In this document: positions 18,052 through 25,941 of the stretch, piece by piece
Numbering within the stretch: the stretch's first letter is position 1
How the letters are laid out: each line of letters begins with the position of its first letter
DNA from: Planctomycetota bacterium
GTDB taxonomy: Bacteria; Planctomycetota; UBA1135; UBA2386
Assembly: GCA_019636245.1 (NCBI GenBank)
Contig: JAHBXX010000036.1
Coordinates: forward strand, 1 to 45,992
Reading direction: 5' to 3'
Length of the DNA stretch: 45,992 bases
Made by a program: the position numbers and the translations under genes
Notes under the pieces: generated by a model
The model's database searches: none
What the model was told of the DNA's origin: nothing
Seen by the model: only the letters and a program-made list of their open reading frames with translations

Positions 18052-19004
18052 GCGCGCCTCCGCCGGCCGCGCACCAGCCCGTCGGCGAGCAGGTTGATGG
18101 AGAAGGTGATCGCGAACAGCACCAGCCCGAGCACGAACAGCACCTGGTAGTGGTCGCTGTCGACCGCCGCCTCGCCGAGTTCCGCGGCGATCGTCGCCGT
18201 GATCGTCGCCGCCGAGTCGAAGACGCTGGTCGGTGGCAACAGCCGGTGGCCGCTGGCCATCAGCACGGCGATGGTCTCGCCGAACGCGCGGCCGATGCCG
18301 AGCAGCACCGAGGCCGACAGGCCGGGGCGGGCGTGCGGCAGCACCACGCGCCAGATCACCTGCCAGCGCGTCGCGCCGAGGGCCTCGGCCGCCTCGCGGT
18401 AGGTGTCCGGCACGGCCTTCAGCGCGTCCTCGGCCAGCGTCGTCATGATCGGCGCCGCCATCAGCCCCAGGATCACGCCGGCGTTCAGCACGTTCAGGCC
18501 GACCGGCGTGTCGAACCACTGCTGGATCAGCGGATTCAGCACCTGCAGGCCGATCACGCCCCAGACCACCGACGGGATCGCCGCCAGCGTCTCGATCGTC
18601 ACCTTGAGCCACTCGCGCCGACTGCCGGTCGCGAACTCGCCGATGTAGATCGCCGCCGCGAACGACAGCGGCACCGCCACCAGCATCGCCACGGCGGTGA
18701 TCCAGGCGGTGCCGGCCAGCAGCGGCCAGGCGCCGTAGCGGGGCGGGTTCGCCGTCGGCTCCCAGCGGGCGCCGGTCAGCAGCTCCGCCCACGACAGCCG
18801 GTTCCAGGCGAACTCGAGTCCCTGCGAGGCGATGAAGACGATGATCGCGACGATGAACAGGATCGCGCTGATGCCGCCGAGGCTGACGAGCACGCGCGCG
18901 GCCCAGTCGCGCCACCAGGCGCCGTCGAGCCGGTCGAGGCCCTGGTGCGACCCGGGTGCCGGCACCACGGCGGCCTGGTCGGGACCTGTCGGGGATCGCG
19001 CCAC
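18048..19004 (-). CDS. pstC: Phosphate ABC transporter permease PstC
   Basis: 318 residues from a GTG at 19004, one base after the phoU stop. It has an N-terminal cytoplasmic segment, a first helix (LVSLGGISAILFIVAIIVFI), a periplasmic loop with WAELLTGARWEPT typical of PstC, and the binding-protein-dependent permease domain. The EAA-type motif is YREAAEALGATRWQVIWRVVLP, and RAFGETIAVLMASG is family-typical. It forms the transmembrane pore with PstA. Confidence 0.93.
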   Translation of the reverse strand: MARSPTGPDQAAVVPAPGSHQGLDRLDGAWWRDWAARVLVSLGGISAILFIVAIIVFIASQGLEFAWNRLSWAELLTGARWEPTANPPRYGAWPLLAGTAWITAVAMLVAVPLSFAAAIYIGEFATGSRREWLKVTIETLAAIPSVVWGVIGLQVLNPLIQQWFDTPVGLNVLNAGVILGLMAAPIMTTLAEDALKAVPDTYREAAEALGATRWQVIWRVVLPHARPGLSASVLLGIGRAFGETIAVLMASGHRLLPPTSVFDSAATITATIAAELGEAAVDSDHYQVLFVLGLVLFAITFSINLLADGLVRGRRRRA

Positions 19005-19005
19005 G

Positions 19006-20085
19006 TCAGCTCGCCTGTTCGCCGCGGAGCAGTTCCATCAGCTCGCGCACGCGCGGCGCCAGCTGCCGGTAGACGGCCTCGGGGCCGCCGGTGTCGTCGA
19101 TCGGCCACACCAGCACGGTGGTGTGGAAGGGCACCTTGCCGATGCGCGCCCGGGCGTCGGCGCCGAGGCCGATGACGAGCTGGTAGGAGTCGAGCTGGTC
19201 CTGCAGCGACGCCAGCGGCGTCGGCCAGGACTTCGACAGGTCGAGCCCCAGGGTCTGCGCGAAGTCGGCGTAGGCCCACTCGATCTCCTCGGCCGCCTGC
19301 CAGCCGGCGCTGCGGTACTTGCCGCTCTGCGGGAACGCCTTGCGCGTGAAGTGCTCGGCGAGCTGGCTGGCGCCCTTGTTCTCGGCGTCGACGAACAGGA
19401 TCTGGAAGGTCTTCTCGCCCTTGAGCCGGCCGGTGACGACGAACAGCGTCTCCTCGCAGATGTTCTTGCCCTGGTGGATCACGCGTTCGAGGCGGTTGAA
19501 CGTCGCCATCAGCGAGAACAGGTCGGTGATCGGCCGGCTGTGCTCCTCGCCTTCCTTGACCAGGTCGGCGAACACCTTGTCGAAGTAGGGGGCGAACTGC
19601 GCCGCCGCGGCGAGCGTCGCCGAGGCGCTGGCGACGTCGCGCAGCTGGAAGCTGCGCAGCGCCTCGCCGAGGATGCGCCGCGCCTGCTCGGACATCATCT
19701 CGATGTCGCGGGCGACGACCGATGGCGGCTGCGTCGACAGCTGCGCCGCGGTGCGGGAGATCGTCGCCGCGTAGTCGCCGATGCGCTCGAGCGCGATCGT
19801 CAGCCGCATCACCGCCGAGACGTAGCGCAGGTGGCCGGCGCTGGGCAGGTGGCGGGCGACGAAGGCGTGGCACAGGCGGTCCAGCTCGCGCGTCTGCCGG
19901 TTGATCGTGTAGTCGCCGATCACCGTCAAGGCCGCCAGGTCCTTGTCGAGCTTCATCACCGCGCTGACGGCGTCCTCGATCGCCTTGCCGACCGCCTGGC
20001 CGACGACGCCGACCAGTTCCTGGATCCAGTTGAGGTCGCGCTGCAGGCGCTCTTCGTAGTGCGAGGGCATCGAGGGATTCTGCAT
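19006..20085 (-). CDS. phoU: PhoU fused to a catalytically degenerate LMW-phosphatase/arsenate-reductase-like domain
   Basis: 359 residues, against about 215-240 for ordinary PhoU. Residues 10-220 are the six-helix PhoU bundle with its two metal-binding-type helices (IALERIGDYAATI, FNRLERVIHQGKNICEE). Residues 227-355 resemble the low-molecular-weight phosphatase/ArsC fold: FQILFVDAENKGASQLAEHF at the P-loop, KYRSAGW, and HTTVLVWPIDD near the end. The P-loop Cys and Arg (C-x5-R) are replaced by D233 and A239, so classical phosphatase or thiol chemistry is unlikely. I infer a phosphate- or phosphoryl-sensing domain tied to Pst control. The gene sits between pstS and pstC instead of at the operon end. 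Confidence 0.85.
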   Translation of the reverse strand: MQNPSMPSHYEERLQRDLNWIQELVGVVGQAVGKAIEDAVSAVMKLDKDLAALTVIGDYTINRQTRELDRLCHAFVARHLPSAGHLRYVSAVMRLTIALERIGDYAATISRTAAQLSTQPPSVVARDIEMMSEQARRILGEALRSFQLRDVASASATLAAAAQFAPYFDKVFADLVKEGEEHSRPITDLFSLMATFNRLERVIHQGKNICEETLFVVTGRLKGEKTFQILFVDAENKGASQLAEHFTRKAFPQSGKYRSAGWQAAEEIEWAYADFAQTLGLDLSKSWPTPLASLQDQLDSYQLVIGLGADARARIGKVPFHTTVLVWPIDDTGGPEAVYRQLAPRVRELMELLRGEQAS

Positions 20086-20100
20086 CGGATGCCCGACCGA

Positions 20101-20970
20101 TCACAGGGGCCGGAGCGGCGGATAGCCCTGGTGCATCAGCACGCGCTGGCCGTCGTCGGACAGGATCCAGTCCAGATACTCCTGCGTGGCGCCGCGCGGC
20201 GGGCCGTTGGTGTACATGTAGAGCGGTCGGGCGATCGGATAGGTGCCGGCGGTGATCGTCGCGGTGCTCGGCGCGATCGCCGGGCCCTCGTCGGTGCGCA
20301 TGACCGGCACGATGCGCACGGTGTCGTTGGCGTAGGCGAGGCCGCTGTAGCCGAGCGCGCTCCTCGCCTTGCCGCAGAAGTCGACGACGTCCTTGCTGCC
20401 GTTGAGGTTCATGCACTCGAGCTTGAACCGGCCCTTGGCGCCGCCGAGCACCGCCTCGCGGAAGTACTCGTAGGTGCCGCTGTTGTTCTGCCGGCTCACC
20501 AGCACGATCGGGTCGAGCTTGGGATCGCCGAGGTCGACGCCGAGCTGCGACCAGCGTGTCAGTTCGCCGCCGTCGCCGAACAGCGCCTTCAGCTGGGCCA
20601 TGGTCAGGCACCGCAGCGGGTTGTCGCGGTGCACGTAGATGGCGATGCCGTCGAACCCGACCTTGTGCGCGATCGGGTCCTGGTCGCGCTTCCGGGCCCG
20701 GGCGACCTCCTCGGGCTTCAGCAGCCGGCTGCTGTTGGCGAGGTCGATCTTGCCGGCGATCAGGGCGGCGATGCCGGTGCCGGAGCCGCCGCCCGAGACC
20801 GAGACGACGATGTGGTCGGTCACCTGGTCGTAGGCCTCGGCCCAGGCGCCCGCGACCTCGAGCATCGTGTCGGAGCCGAGATTGCGGATCTCCGTGTAGC
20901 GGCCATGGCTCCGCCAACAGGCGGTCGCCAGCAACAGGCCGGCCAGGGCGGCGGTGGGTGCAAGTCGCAT
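20101..20970 (-). CDS. pstS: Phosphate-binding lipoprotein PstS
   Basis: 289 residues. The signal peptide MRLAPTAALAGLLLATAC ends in the lipobox LATA-C, so the mature protein is lipid-anchored. Phosphate-binding motifs: RNLGSDTM, SVSGGGSGTGI, DLANSSR, GFDGIAIYVH and RQNNSGTYEYF. This is the small PstS type (PBP-like 2), not the 340-residue E. coli type. It captures phosphate for PstCA. It is the first gene of the operon, and a possible Pho-box-like repeat lies 50-67 bases upstream. Confidence 0.93.
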   Translation of the reverse strand: MRLAPTAALAGLLLATACWRSHGRYTEIRNLGSDTMLEVAGAWAEAYDQVTDHIVVSVSGGGSGTGIAALIAGKIDLANSSRLLKPEEVARARKRDQDPIAHKVGFDGIAIYVHRDNPLRCLTMAQLKALFGDGGELTRWSQLGVDLGDPKLDPIVLVSRQNNSGTYEYFREAVLGGAKGRFKLECMNLNGSKDVVDFCGKARSALGYSGLAYANDTVRIVPVMRTDEGPAIAPSTATITAGTYPIARPLYMYTNGPPRGATQEYLDWILSDDGQRVLMHQGYPPLRPL

Positions 20971-21020
20971 GGCAGCAGGTGGTCCGGGATTCCCGGGCAG
21001 CGGAACACCCTAGGCGCGCT

Positions 21021-21037
21021 CGTTAAGATCCGGTCAA
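21021..21037 (-). promoter_or_regulatory. Candidate Pho-type direct repeat upstream of pstS
   Basis: On the minus strand TTGACC-N5-TTAACG gives two related hexamers at 11-base spacing, the arrangement of PhoP/PhoB half-sites (for example the TTAACA repeats of Bacillus PhoP). It lies 51-67 bases before the pstS ATG and overlaps the stop of the upstream acyltransferase gene. TTGACC alone could instead be a -35. Only two half-sites are visible. Confidence 0.35.
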
Positions 21038-22038
21038 GAGAGTGTGGAGACCAGGGGGGGCAGGCCGTCGGCCGTCGCGGTCTCGCCCGGCGGGCGATGC
21101 CGGAACCGGCGGCTCTGCCAGAACCACTGCTCGGGCGCCTCGGCGACGCCGCGGGTCAGGGCCGCGTTGATCCGGCTGGTGATCGCCACCAGGTCGCGGT
21201 CGCGGTCGCCGGTGCCGGCGTCGCGGATCACGTCGTAGACCCGCAGCCGGTAGCGCATGCGCCCCTGGCGCAGCACCGCGACCACGGCGATCGGCGCGCC
21301 GGTGGCGAGGTGCAGCAGCGCCGGGCTCGCCACCGTGCGGGCGGCGGTGCCCAGGAACGGCGCCTCGACGGCGCTGTGCTTGCCGCCGCCGTCGGCCAGG
21401 ATGCCGACCACCTGGCGGTCGGCGAGCACCCGCAGCAGGGTGCGCAGCACGTTCTTGCGCGCCACCACGGTCTGGCCGGTGCCGGTGCGCAGCCGTTCGA
21501 TCAGGCGGTTCAGCGCCGGCAGGGGGCTCGGCCGGAACACCGACACCAGCGGCAGCCCGAGCAGGCCGGCGACGTGGCCGGAGACGTCCCAGACGCCGAT
21601 GTGACCGGTGGCGAAGATCAGGCCCTTGCCCTCGGCGTGCAGCGCCGCCAGCGGCGGGTACTCGGTCAGGTCGCAGTGCCCGGCCACGTTGCGCGCGGTG
21701 ATGCGCCGCATGCGGCAGAAGTCGATCGCGAGCCAGGCGATGTGGCGCGACCAGCGCCAGAGGTGGTGGCGCGGCCGCACCGGCCCGAGCGGCGCGCCGG
21801 CGCGGAAGGCGATGCGGCAGTTGCGCCAGTAGCCGCTGCTGCGCCGGCCCCGGCGATCGTGCAGGCTCCACCACAGCCACCACGGCACCGCCAGCAGGTC
21901 GCCGAGCAGGTAGGCCAGCGGCGTCGGCAGCGCGCCGACCAGCCAGATCACGCCGGCGAGGGCGCCTGTGGCGGCGCGCTGCCACAGCGCCTCGCGGGCG
22001 GCGCGCCCCGGCGGCGGGTCGGTTTCGTCGTCGCTCAT
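21034..22038 (-). CDS. LpxL/HtrB-like lipid A or phospholipid acyltransferase
   Basis: 334 residues. An N-terminal membrane anchor (ATGALAGVIWLVGALPTPLAYLL) is followed by the HtrB/MsbB fold. The catalytic HX4D motif is H-I-G-V-W-D in ATGHIGVWDVSG. FRPSPLPALNRLIERLR, VVGILADGG and VEAPFLGTAARTVASPALLHL correspond to conserved LpxL blocks. These enzymes add acyl chains to Kdo-lipid A precursors at the inner face of the inner membrane. LpxB elsewhere in the window supports a lipid-A-like pathway. ATG 22038 overlaps the stop of the MFS gene (ATGA). Confidence 0.88.
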   Translation of the reverse strand: MSDDETDPPPGRAAREALWQRAATGALAGVIWLVGALPTPLAYLLGDLLAVPWWLWWSLHDRRGRRSSGYWRNCRIAFRAGAPLGPVRPRHHLWRWSRHIAWLAIDFCRMRRITARNVAGHCDLTEYPPLAALHAEGKGLIFATGHIGVWDVSGHVAGLLGLPLVSVFRPSPLPALNRLIERLRTGTGQTVVARKNVLRTLLRVLADRQVVGILADGGGKHSAVEAPFLGTAARTVASPALLHLATGAPIAVVAVLRQGRMRYRLRVYDVIRDAGTGDRDRDLVAITSRINAALTRGVAEAPEQWFWQSRRFRHRPPGETATADGLPPLVSTLS

Positions 22039-23321
22039 CGTGGTTCGGTCGGCGCGTCGGGCGCGGGAAGGCGCACCATGGCCAGGCAGCCGAGTCCGAG
22101 CAACAGCGGAACGGCCTGCACGAGCATCGCCGGCCGGCTGCCGAACGCGTCGGCGACGAGCCCGTAGACCAGCGCGCCGACGACCGACAGCTTGGTGGTG
22201 ATGCCGTAGAGGCCGAAGTACTGCCCGGTCTGCGCCGGCGGGGCCAGCACGACGACGACCTTGCGGCCGGCGGTCTGGATGCCGGCGAGACCCATCGCGC
22301 CCAGGCCCACCAGCGTCAGCAGGTAACCGAGCGCGCTGGTGCCACCGAACACCGCGCCGCCGACCAGCGCCCCGAGCAGCGCCAGCGCGCTGGCCCGCAG
22401 CACGCGCAGGGGGGCGCGGTCCGTCCAGCCGCCGAGGCCGATGCCGAAGGCGAGCGCCAGCCCGTTCAGGCACAGGCCCATCACCATCAGCAGGCCGGTG
22501 CGGCCCTGCACGGTCGCGCCGAGCAGGTGCAGCGTGCCGGCGTCGAGCGCGTCCTGGAACACCGCCGTGGTGAAGTCGGCGAAGAACAGCACCGCGGTGT
22601 TCAGCACGTCGACGAGGCAGAAGTTGCCGAGCAGGAACCAGAGCAGCGGCCGATGGCGCGGCAGGCCGCGCAGCGCCGTGGCCAGCGACGCCAGGGCCGC
22701 GCGCAGGCTGCCGCGGGCGCTGCCGGCGTGCGGTCGGCGGCGGTCGCGGACGAGCACCAGGCAGGGCAACGCCAGCCCCAGGAACAGCGCGGCGGCGACG
22801 AGGAAGCGGGTGCGGTCGCCGATCGCGAGCGGCAGCAGCACCGCCAGCACGACGATGGTGCCGAGGTAGCCGAAGCCGACCCCGAGCCCGCTGATGCGGC
22901 CGGCCCGTCCGGCCGGCGCGACCGCCGGCAGCAGCGCGTTGTAGAACAGCAGGCTCGTGTTGTAGGCGAGGTTGGCGACGAAGAAGCAGCCGAGCAGCCA
23001 CGGGCCGCCGCCGAAGCTCCAGCCGGCCATCGCGGCGATGCAGGCGGAGGTGGCCAGCGCCAGGTAGCGGTGGGTGCGCGCCGTGTGGTCGGCGAGGGCG
23101 CCGAGCAGCGGCACCAGCAGCCCCGCCAGCGCCATCGACGCGAAGTTCACCGCGCCCTGCGCCGCCAGACCGCCGAGCTCGGTCTTCAGGAACGGCACGA
23201 ACACGAACGTCAGCGTGGCCGCGTAGACCGTGTTCGCCAGGTCGTAGAGCACCCAGGCCGAGGTGCGCCACGCAGCGTGGACGCCGGCGGGCGGGGCGGC
23301 GGTCGGCGGCGATTCGGCCAC
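22035..23321 (-). CDS. MFS transporter, UMF1/Atg22-like family
   Basis: 428 residues from GTG 23321, with about 12 hydrophobic segments. The first, after a short cytoplasmic N-terminus, reads SAWVLYDLANTVYAATLTF, the signature of the UMF1 (Atg22-like) family. GALADHTARTHRYL is the loop 2-3 MFS motif (G-x3-D). Other conserved blocks are NTSLLFYNALLPAVA, SGLGVGFGYLG and GQYFGLYGITTKLS. The substrate is unknown; relatives are thought to export amino acids or other small molecules. It is translationally coupled to the downstream acyltransferase and divergent from the CBS/Mla operon. The 115-base region between shows no clear promoter. Confidence 0.85.
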   Translation of the reverse strand: MAESPPTAAPPAGVHAAWRTSAWVLYDLANTVYAATLTFVFVPFLKTELGGLAAQGAVNFASMALAGLLVPLLGALADHTARTHRYLALATSACIAAMAGWSFGGGPWLLGCFFVANLAYNTSLLFYNALLPAVAPAGRAGRISGLGVGFGYLGTIVVLAVLLPLAIGDRTRFLVAAALFLGLALPCLVLVRDRRRPHAGSARGSLRAALASLATALRGLPRHRPLLWFLLGNFCLVDVLNTAVLFFADFTTAVFQDALDAGTLHLLGATVQGRTGLLMVMGLCLNGLALAFGIGLGGWTDRAPLRVLRASALALLGALVGGAVFGGTSALGYLLTLVGLGAMGLAGIQTAGRKVVVVLAPPAQTGQYFGLYGITTKLSVVGALVYGLVADAFGSRPAMLVQAVPLLLGLGCLAMVRLPAPDAPTEPR

Positions 23322-23436
23322 GGCGCCGCAGCATGCCGGCCGGGCGCGGGCGGGGCCAGTGCGTGCCCGGTCCGCACGCCGCGGCGGGGGCGGGAAAATC
23401 CTCGCACCGGCTGCGCGGCGCCGGCAGGATCGCAGC

Positions 23437-24048
23437 ATGAACGTGAACGAACTCATGAGCCGGGAGCCGCGCGCGGTCCGCATCGGGGAACGCCTCGATG
23501 CCGTCGCCCGGGTCCTGTGGGAGATGGACTGCGGTTTCGCCCCGGTCGTCGACGCCGCCGGGGTCCTGGTCGGCGTCGTCACCGACCGCGACCTGTGCAT
23601 GGCGTGCTACACCCAGGGCCGTTCGCTGGGCGAGATCCCGGTGACGGCGGTCATGGCGCGCGAGGTGCGCACCTGCCGGCCCGAGGAGGCGATCGCCAGC
23701 GCCATGGCGACCATGCAGCAGGCGCAGGTGCACCGGCTGCCGGTGGTCGACGCGCGCAACCTGCTGGTCGGCGTGCTGTCGACGAACGACCTCGTCCGCG
23801 GCGCCCAGAGCCGTCCGGCGGCGCTCGACGGCGGCAGCGTGCTGCGCCTCGTGGCGGCGATCGGCCAGCCGCGGCGCGGCGCCGCGCCGGCGGCTCCGCC
23901 AAAGCCGGCCAGGCCCGCGGCGGAGACGACCTTGTCGGCCGTGACGCCGGCGCGAACGGTCGCGGCGGCCGCGCCGGAGGCTCCGCCGGCCGCGCCGGCG
24001 CCAGCCAAGGCCAGGGCCAAGGCGAAGCCGAAGGGCCGCAAGGCCTGA
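23437..24048 (+). CDS. Protein with a CBS domain pair and basic Ala/Pro tail
   Basis: 203 residues. MNVNELMSREPRAVRIGERL starts the first CBS motif (to about 55, VVTDRDLCM). The second (about 70-122) is seen in VTAVMAREVRTCRP and LPVVDARNLLVGVLSTNDLVR. CBS pairs bind adenine nucleotides and regulate partners. The C-terminal ~70 residues are low-complexity Ala/Pro followed by a Lys-rich end (KARAKAKPKGRKA), possibly binding nucleic acid or membrane. It heads the plus-strand cluster that continues into the MlaE-like permease 24 bases later, so it may regulate that transporter. Confidence 0.85.
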   Translation: MNVNELMSREPRAVRIGERLDAVARVLWEMDCGFAPVVDAAGVLVGVVTDRDLCMACYTQGRSLGEIPVTAVMAREVRTCRPEEAIASAMATMQQAQVHRLPVVDARNLLVGVLSTNDLVRGAQSRPAALDGGSVLRLVAAIGQPRRGAAPAAPPKPARPAAETTLSAVTPARTVAAAAPEAPPAAPAPAKARAKAKPKGRKA

Positions 24049-24072
24049 GCGGCGCCGCGCGCCGGGCCGCCG

Positions 24073-25197
24073 ATGCCGCCGTCCTTCTCGCTCGCAGTGG
24101 AGCCGGCGCCAGGGGGCGGCCCGCGCCTCCGGCTGCGCGGCGCGCTGACGCTGCGCGACGGCGCCGCGCTGTGGCAGGACCTCGGTGGCGCGATCGCCGG
24201 CCACGGCGACGTCGAGGTCGACCTCAGCGGCGTCGACCACCTCGATGGCGGCGCGGCGGCGCTGCTGGCGGCGCTGGCGGCCGGGCACGCCGAGCGCGGC
24301 GGCGTGCTGCACTACACGGGCGCCGCCGGCGACACGGCGCGGCTCTTGGAGCTCTACGCCTGCGGCCGCGACGGACCGTGCGACCGCGGGGCGCCGCGCC
24401 AGCCCGGCCTGCTCGAGGACATCGGCACCTTCGCGGTCGGCGCGGTCGACACCACGCGGGCGATCCTGGCCTTCCTCGGCGACCTCGCGGTGGGGCTGGT
24501 GCAGGCGGTCCGCCGGCCGCGCACGGTGCACACCGCCGAACTCGGCCTGCTGGTCGAGCGCGCCGGCACCGACGGCATGCCGATCGTGCTGCTGATCAAC
24601 TTCCTGGTCGGCGCGATCCTGGGCCTGCAGGGGGCGATCCAGCTGCACCGTTTCGGGGCCGACCACTTCCTCGCCAACCTGGTCGGCCTGTCGGTGGTGC
24701 GCGAACTCGGCCCGCTGATGACGGCGATCCTGGTGACCGGCCGCTCGGGGGCCGCCTACGCCGCCGAACTCGGCACGATGACGGTCAACGAGGAGGTCGA
24801 CGCGCTGCGCACGCTCGGCCAGGACCCGCAGCGCTTCCTGGTCTTCCCGCGGGTGCTGACGCTCTTGCTGGTGCTGCCGCTGCTGACCGTGGTCGGCGAC
24901 CTGATCGGCATCGTCGGCGGCCTGGTGATCGCGGTCGGCTACCTCGACCAGCCGGCGGTCGTCTACCTGCAGTCGCTGCAGCTCGCGGTCGGCTTCGGCG
25001 ACGTCGGCACCGGCCTGCTGAAGAGCTTCGCGTTCGCCGCGGCGATCGGGCTGATCGCCTGCCAGCGCGGCCTGGCGACCCGCGGCGGTGCGGTCGGCGT
25101 CGGTCGGGCGACGACCTCGGCGGTCGTCGTCGTGCTGTTCACGCTGGTGGCGCTCGACGCCGGCTTCACCTGGATCTTCTCGCTGCTGGATTGGTGA
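24073..25197 (+). CDS. mlaE: MlaE-type lipid-transport permease with fused N-terminal STAS (MlaB-like) domain
   Basis: 374 residues. Residues 1-100 form a STAS-like domain (RLRLRGALTLRDG, VEVDLSGVDHLDGGAAALLAAL), the role played by separate MlaB in E. coli. Residues 125-374 are the MlaE permease: FLVGAILGLQGAIQLHRFGA, SVVRELGPLMTAILVTGRSG, AAELGTMTVNEEVDALRTLG and PRVLTLLLVLPLL, all family-typical. With the next genes it forms an MCE transporter moving phospholipid between the membranes. The start at 24073 is the first ATG after the CBS gene. Confidence 0.92.
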   Translation: MPPSFSLAVEPAPGGGPRLRLRGALTLRDGAALWQDLGGAIAGHGDVEVDLSGVDHLDGGAAALLAALAAGHAERGGVLHYTGAAGDTARLLELYACGRDGPCDRGAPRQPGLLEDIGTFAVGAVDTTRAILAFLGDLAVGLVQAVRRPRTVHTAELGLLVERAGTDGMPIVLLINFLVGAILGLQGAIQLHRFGADHFLANLVGLSVVRELGPLMTAILVTGRSGAAYAAELGTMTVNEEVDALRTLGQDPQRFLVFPRVLTLLLVLPLLTVVGDLIGIVGGLVIAVGYLDQPAVVYLQSLQLAVGFGDVGTGLLKSFAFAAAIGLIACQRGLATRGGAVGVGRATTSAVVVVLFTLVALDAGFTWIFSLLDW

Positions 25198-25200
25198 CCG

Positions 25201-25941
25201 ATGGGGCGCGTGCTGGCAGTGCGGGACCTGAGCGTCGGCTACGGCGGCGAGGCCGTGCTCGAGGAGATCGCCTTCGACGTGCAGCGCGGCCAGGTGTTCG
25301 CGATCCTCGGCGGCTCGGGCTCGGGCAAGTCGACGCTGCTGCGCACGCTGATCGGCTTGCAGCCACCGCTGCAGGGGCGCGTGCACTTCACCGGCATCGG
25401 ACCGCCCGAGCGCGCGCTGACGCCACCGGCGTTCGGCGTCGTGTTCCAGTCGGCGGCGCTGTTCGGCTCGGCGACGCTGCTGCAGAACGTGCTGCTGCCG
25501 CTGCAGAAGTGGACCGACCTGCCGCCCGACGCCGCCATGGCGGTGGCGATGGGACGGTTGCGCCTCGTCGGCCTCGACCGCTTCGCGCACCACCTGCCGT
25601 CGGAGGTCTCCGGCGGCATGAAGAAGCGCGCCGGCATCGCCCGCGCGCTGGCGCTCGATCCGCCGATGCTGTTCCTCGACGAACCGTCGGCGGGCCTGGA
25701 CCCGGTGACGTCGGCCGAACTGGACGAACTGATCATGACGCTCGCCCGCCGCCTGCTCGTTACCATCGTGCTGGTGACGCACGAACTGCCGACCATCCTG
25801 CGCGTGGCCGACCAGTGCATCCTGCTCGATCGCCAGGCCCGCGGCATCATCGCCCGCGGCGCGCCGCGCGACCTCGCCGCCCGGTCGGCCGACGCGCGCG
25901 TGCAGGCGTTCTTCCAGCGGCGAGCCGTGGAGCAGCCGTGA
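25201..25941 (+). CDS. mlaF: MlaF-type ABC ATPase
   Basis: 246 residues with Walker A GGSGSGKST, Q-loop VFQSAALFGSATLLQN, signature VSGGMKKRAGIARALA, Walker B LFLDEPSAGLDP and H-switch LVTHEL. SGGMKKR is typical of MCE-associated ATPases. It powers the MlaE-like permease. It starts three bases after the mlaE stop, and its own stop overlaps the GTG start of mlaD (GTGA). Confidence 0.95.
   Translation: MGRVLAVRDLSVGYGGEAVLEEIAFDVQRGQVFAILGGSGSGKSTLLRTLIGLQPPLQGRVHFTGIGPPERALTPPAFGVVFQSAALFGSATLLQNVLLPLQKWTDLPPDAAMAVAMGRLRLVGLDRFAHHLPSEVSGGMKKRAGIARALALDPPMLFLDEPSAGLDPVTSAELDELIMTLARRLLVTIVLVTHELPTILRVADQCILLDRQARGIIARGAPRDLAARSADARVQAFFQRRAVEQP

Noticed and set aside
21034..25782. 1582-codon minus-strand frame
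   Set aside because: Only its last 334 codons (21034-22038) are a real gene. The rest is the shadow of the CBS/Mla genes and the MFS gene.
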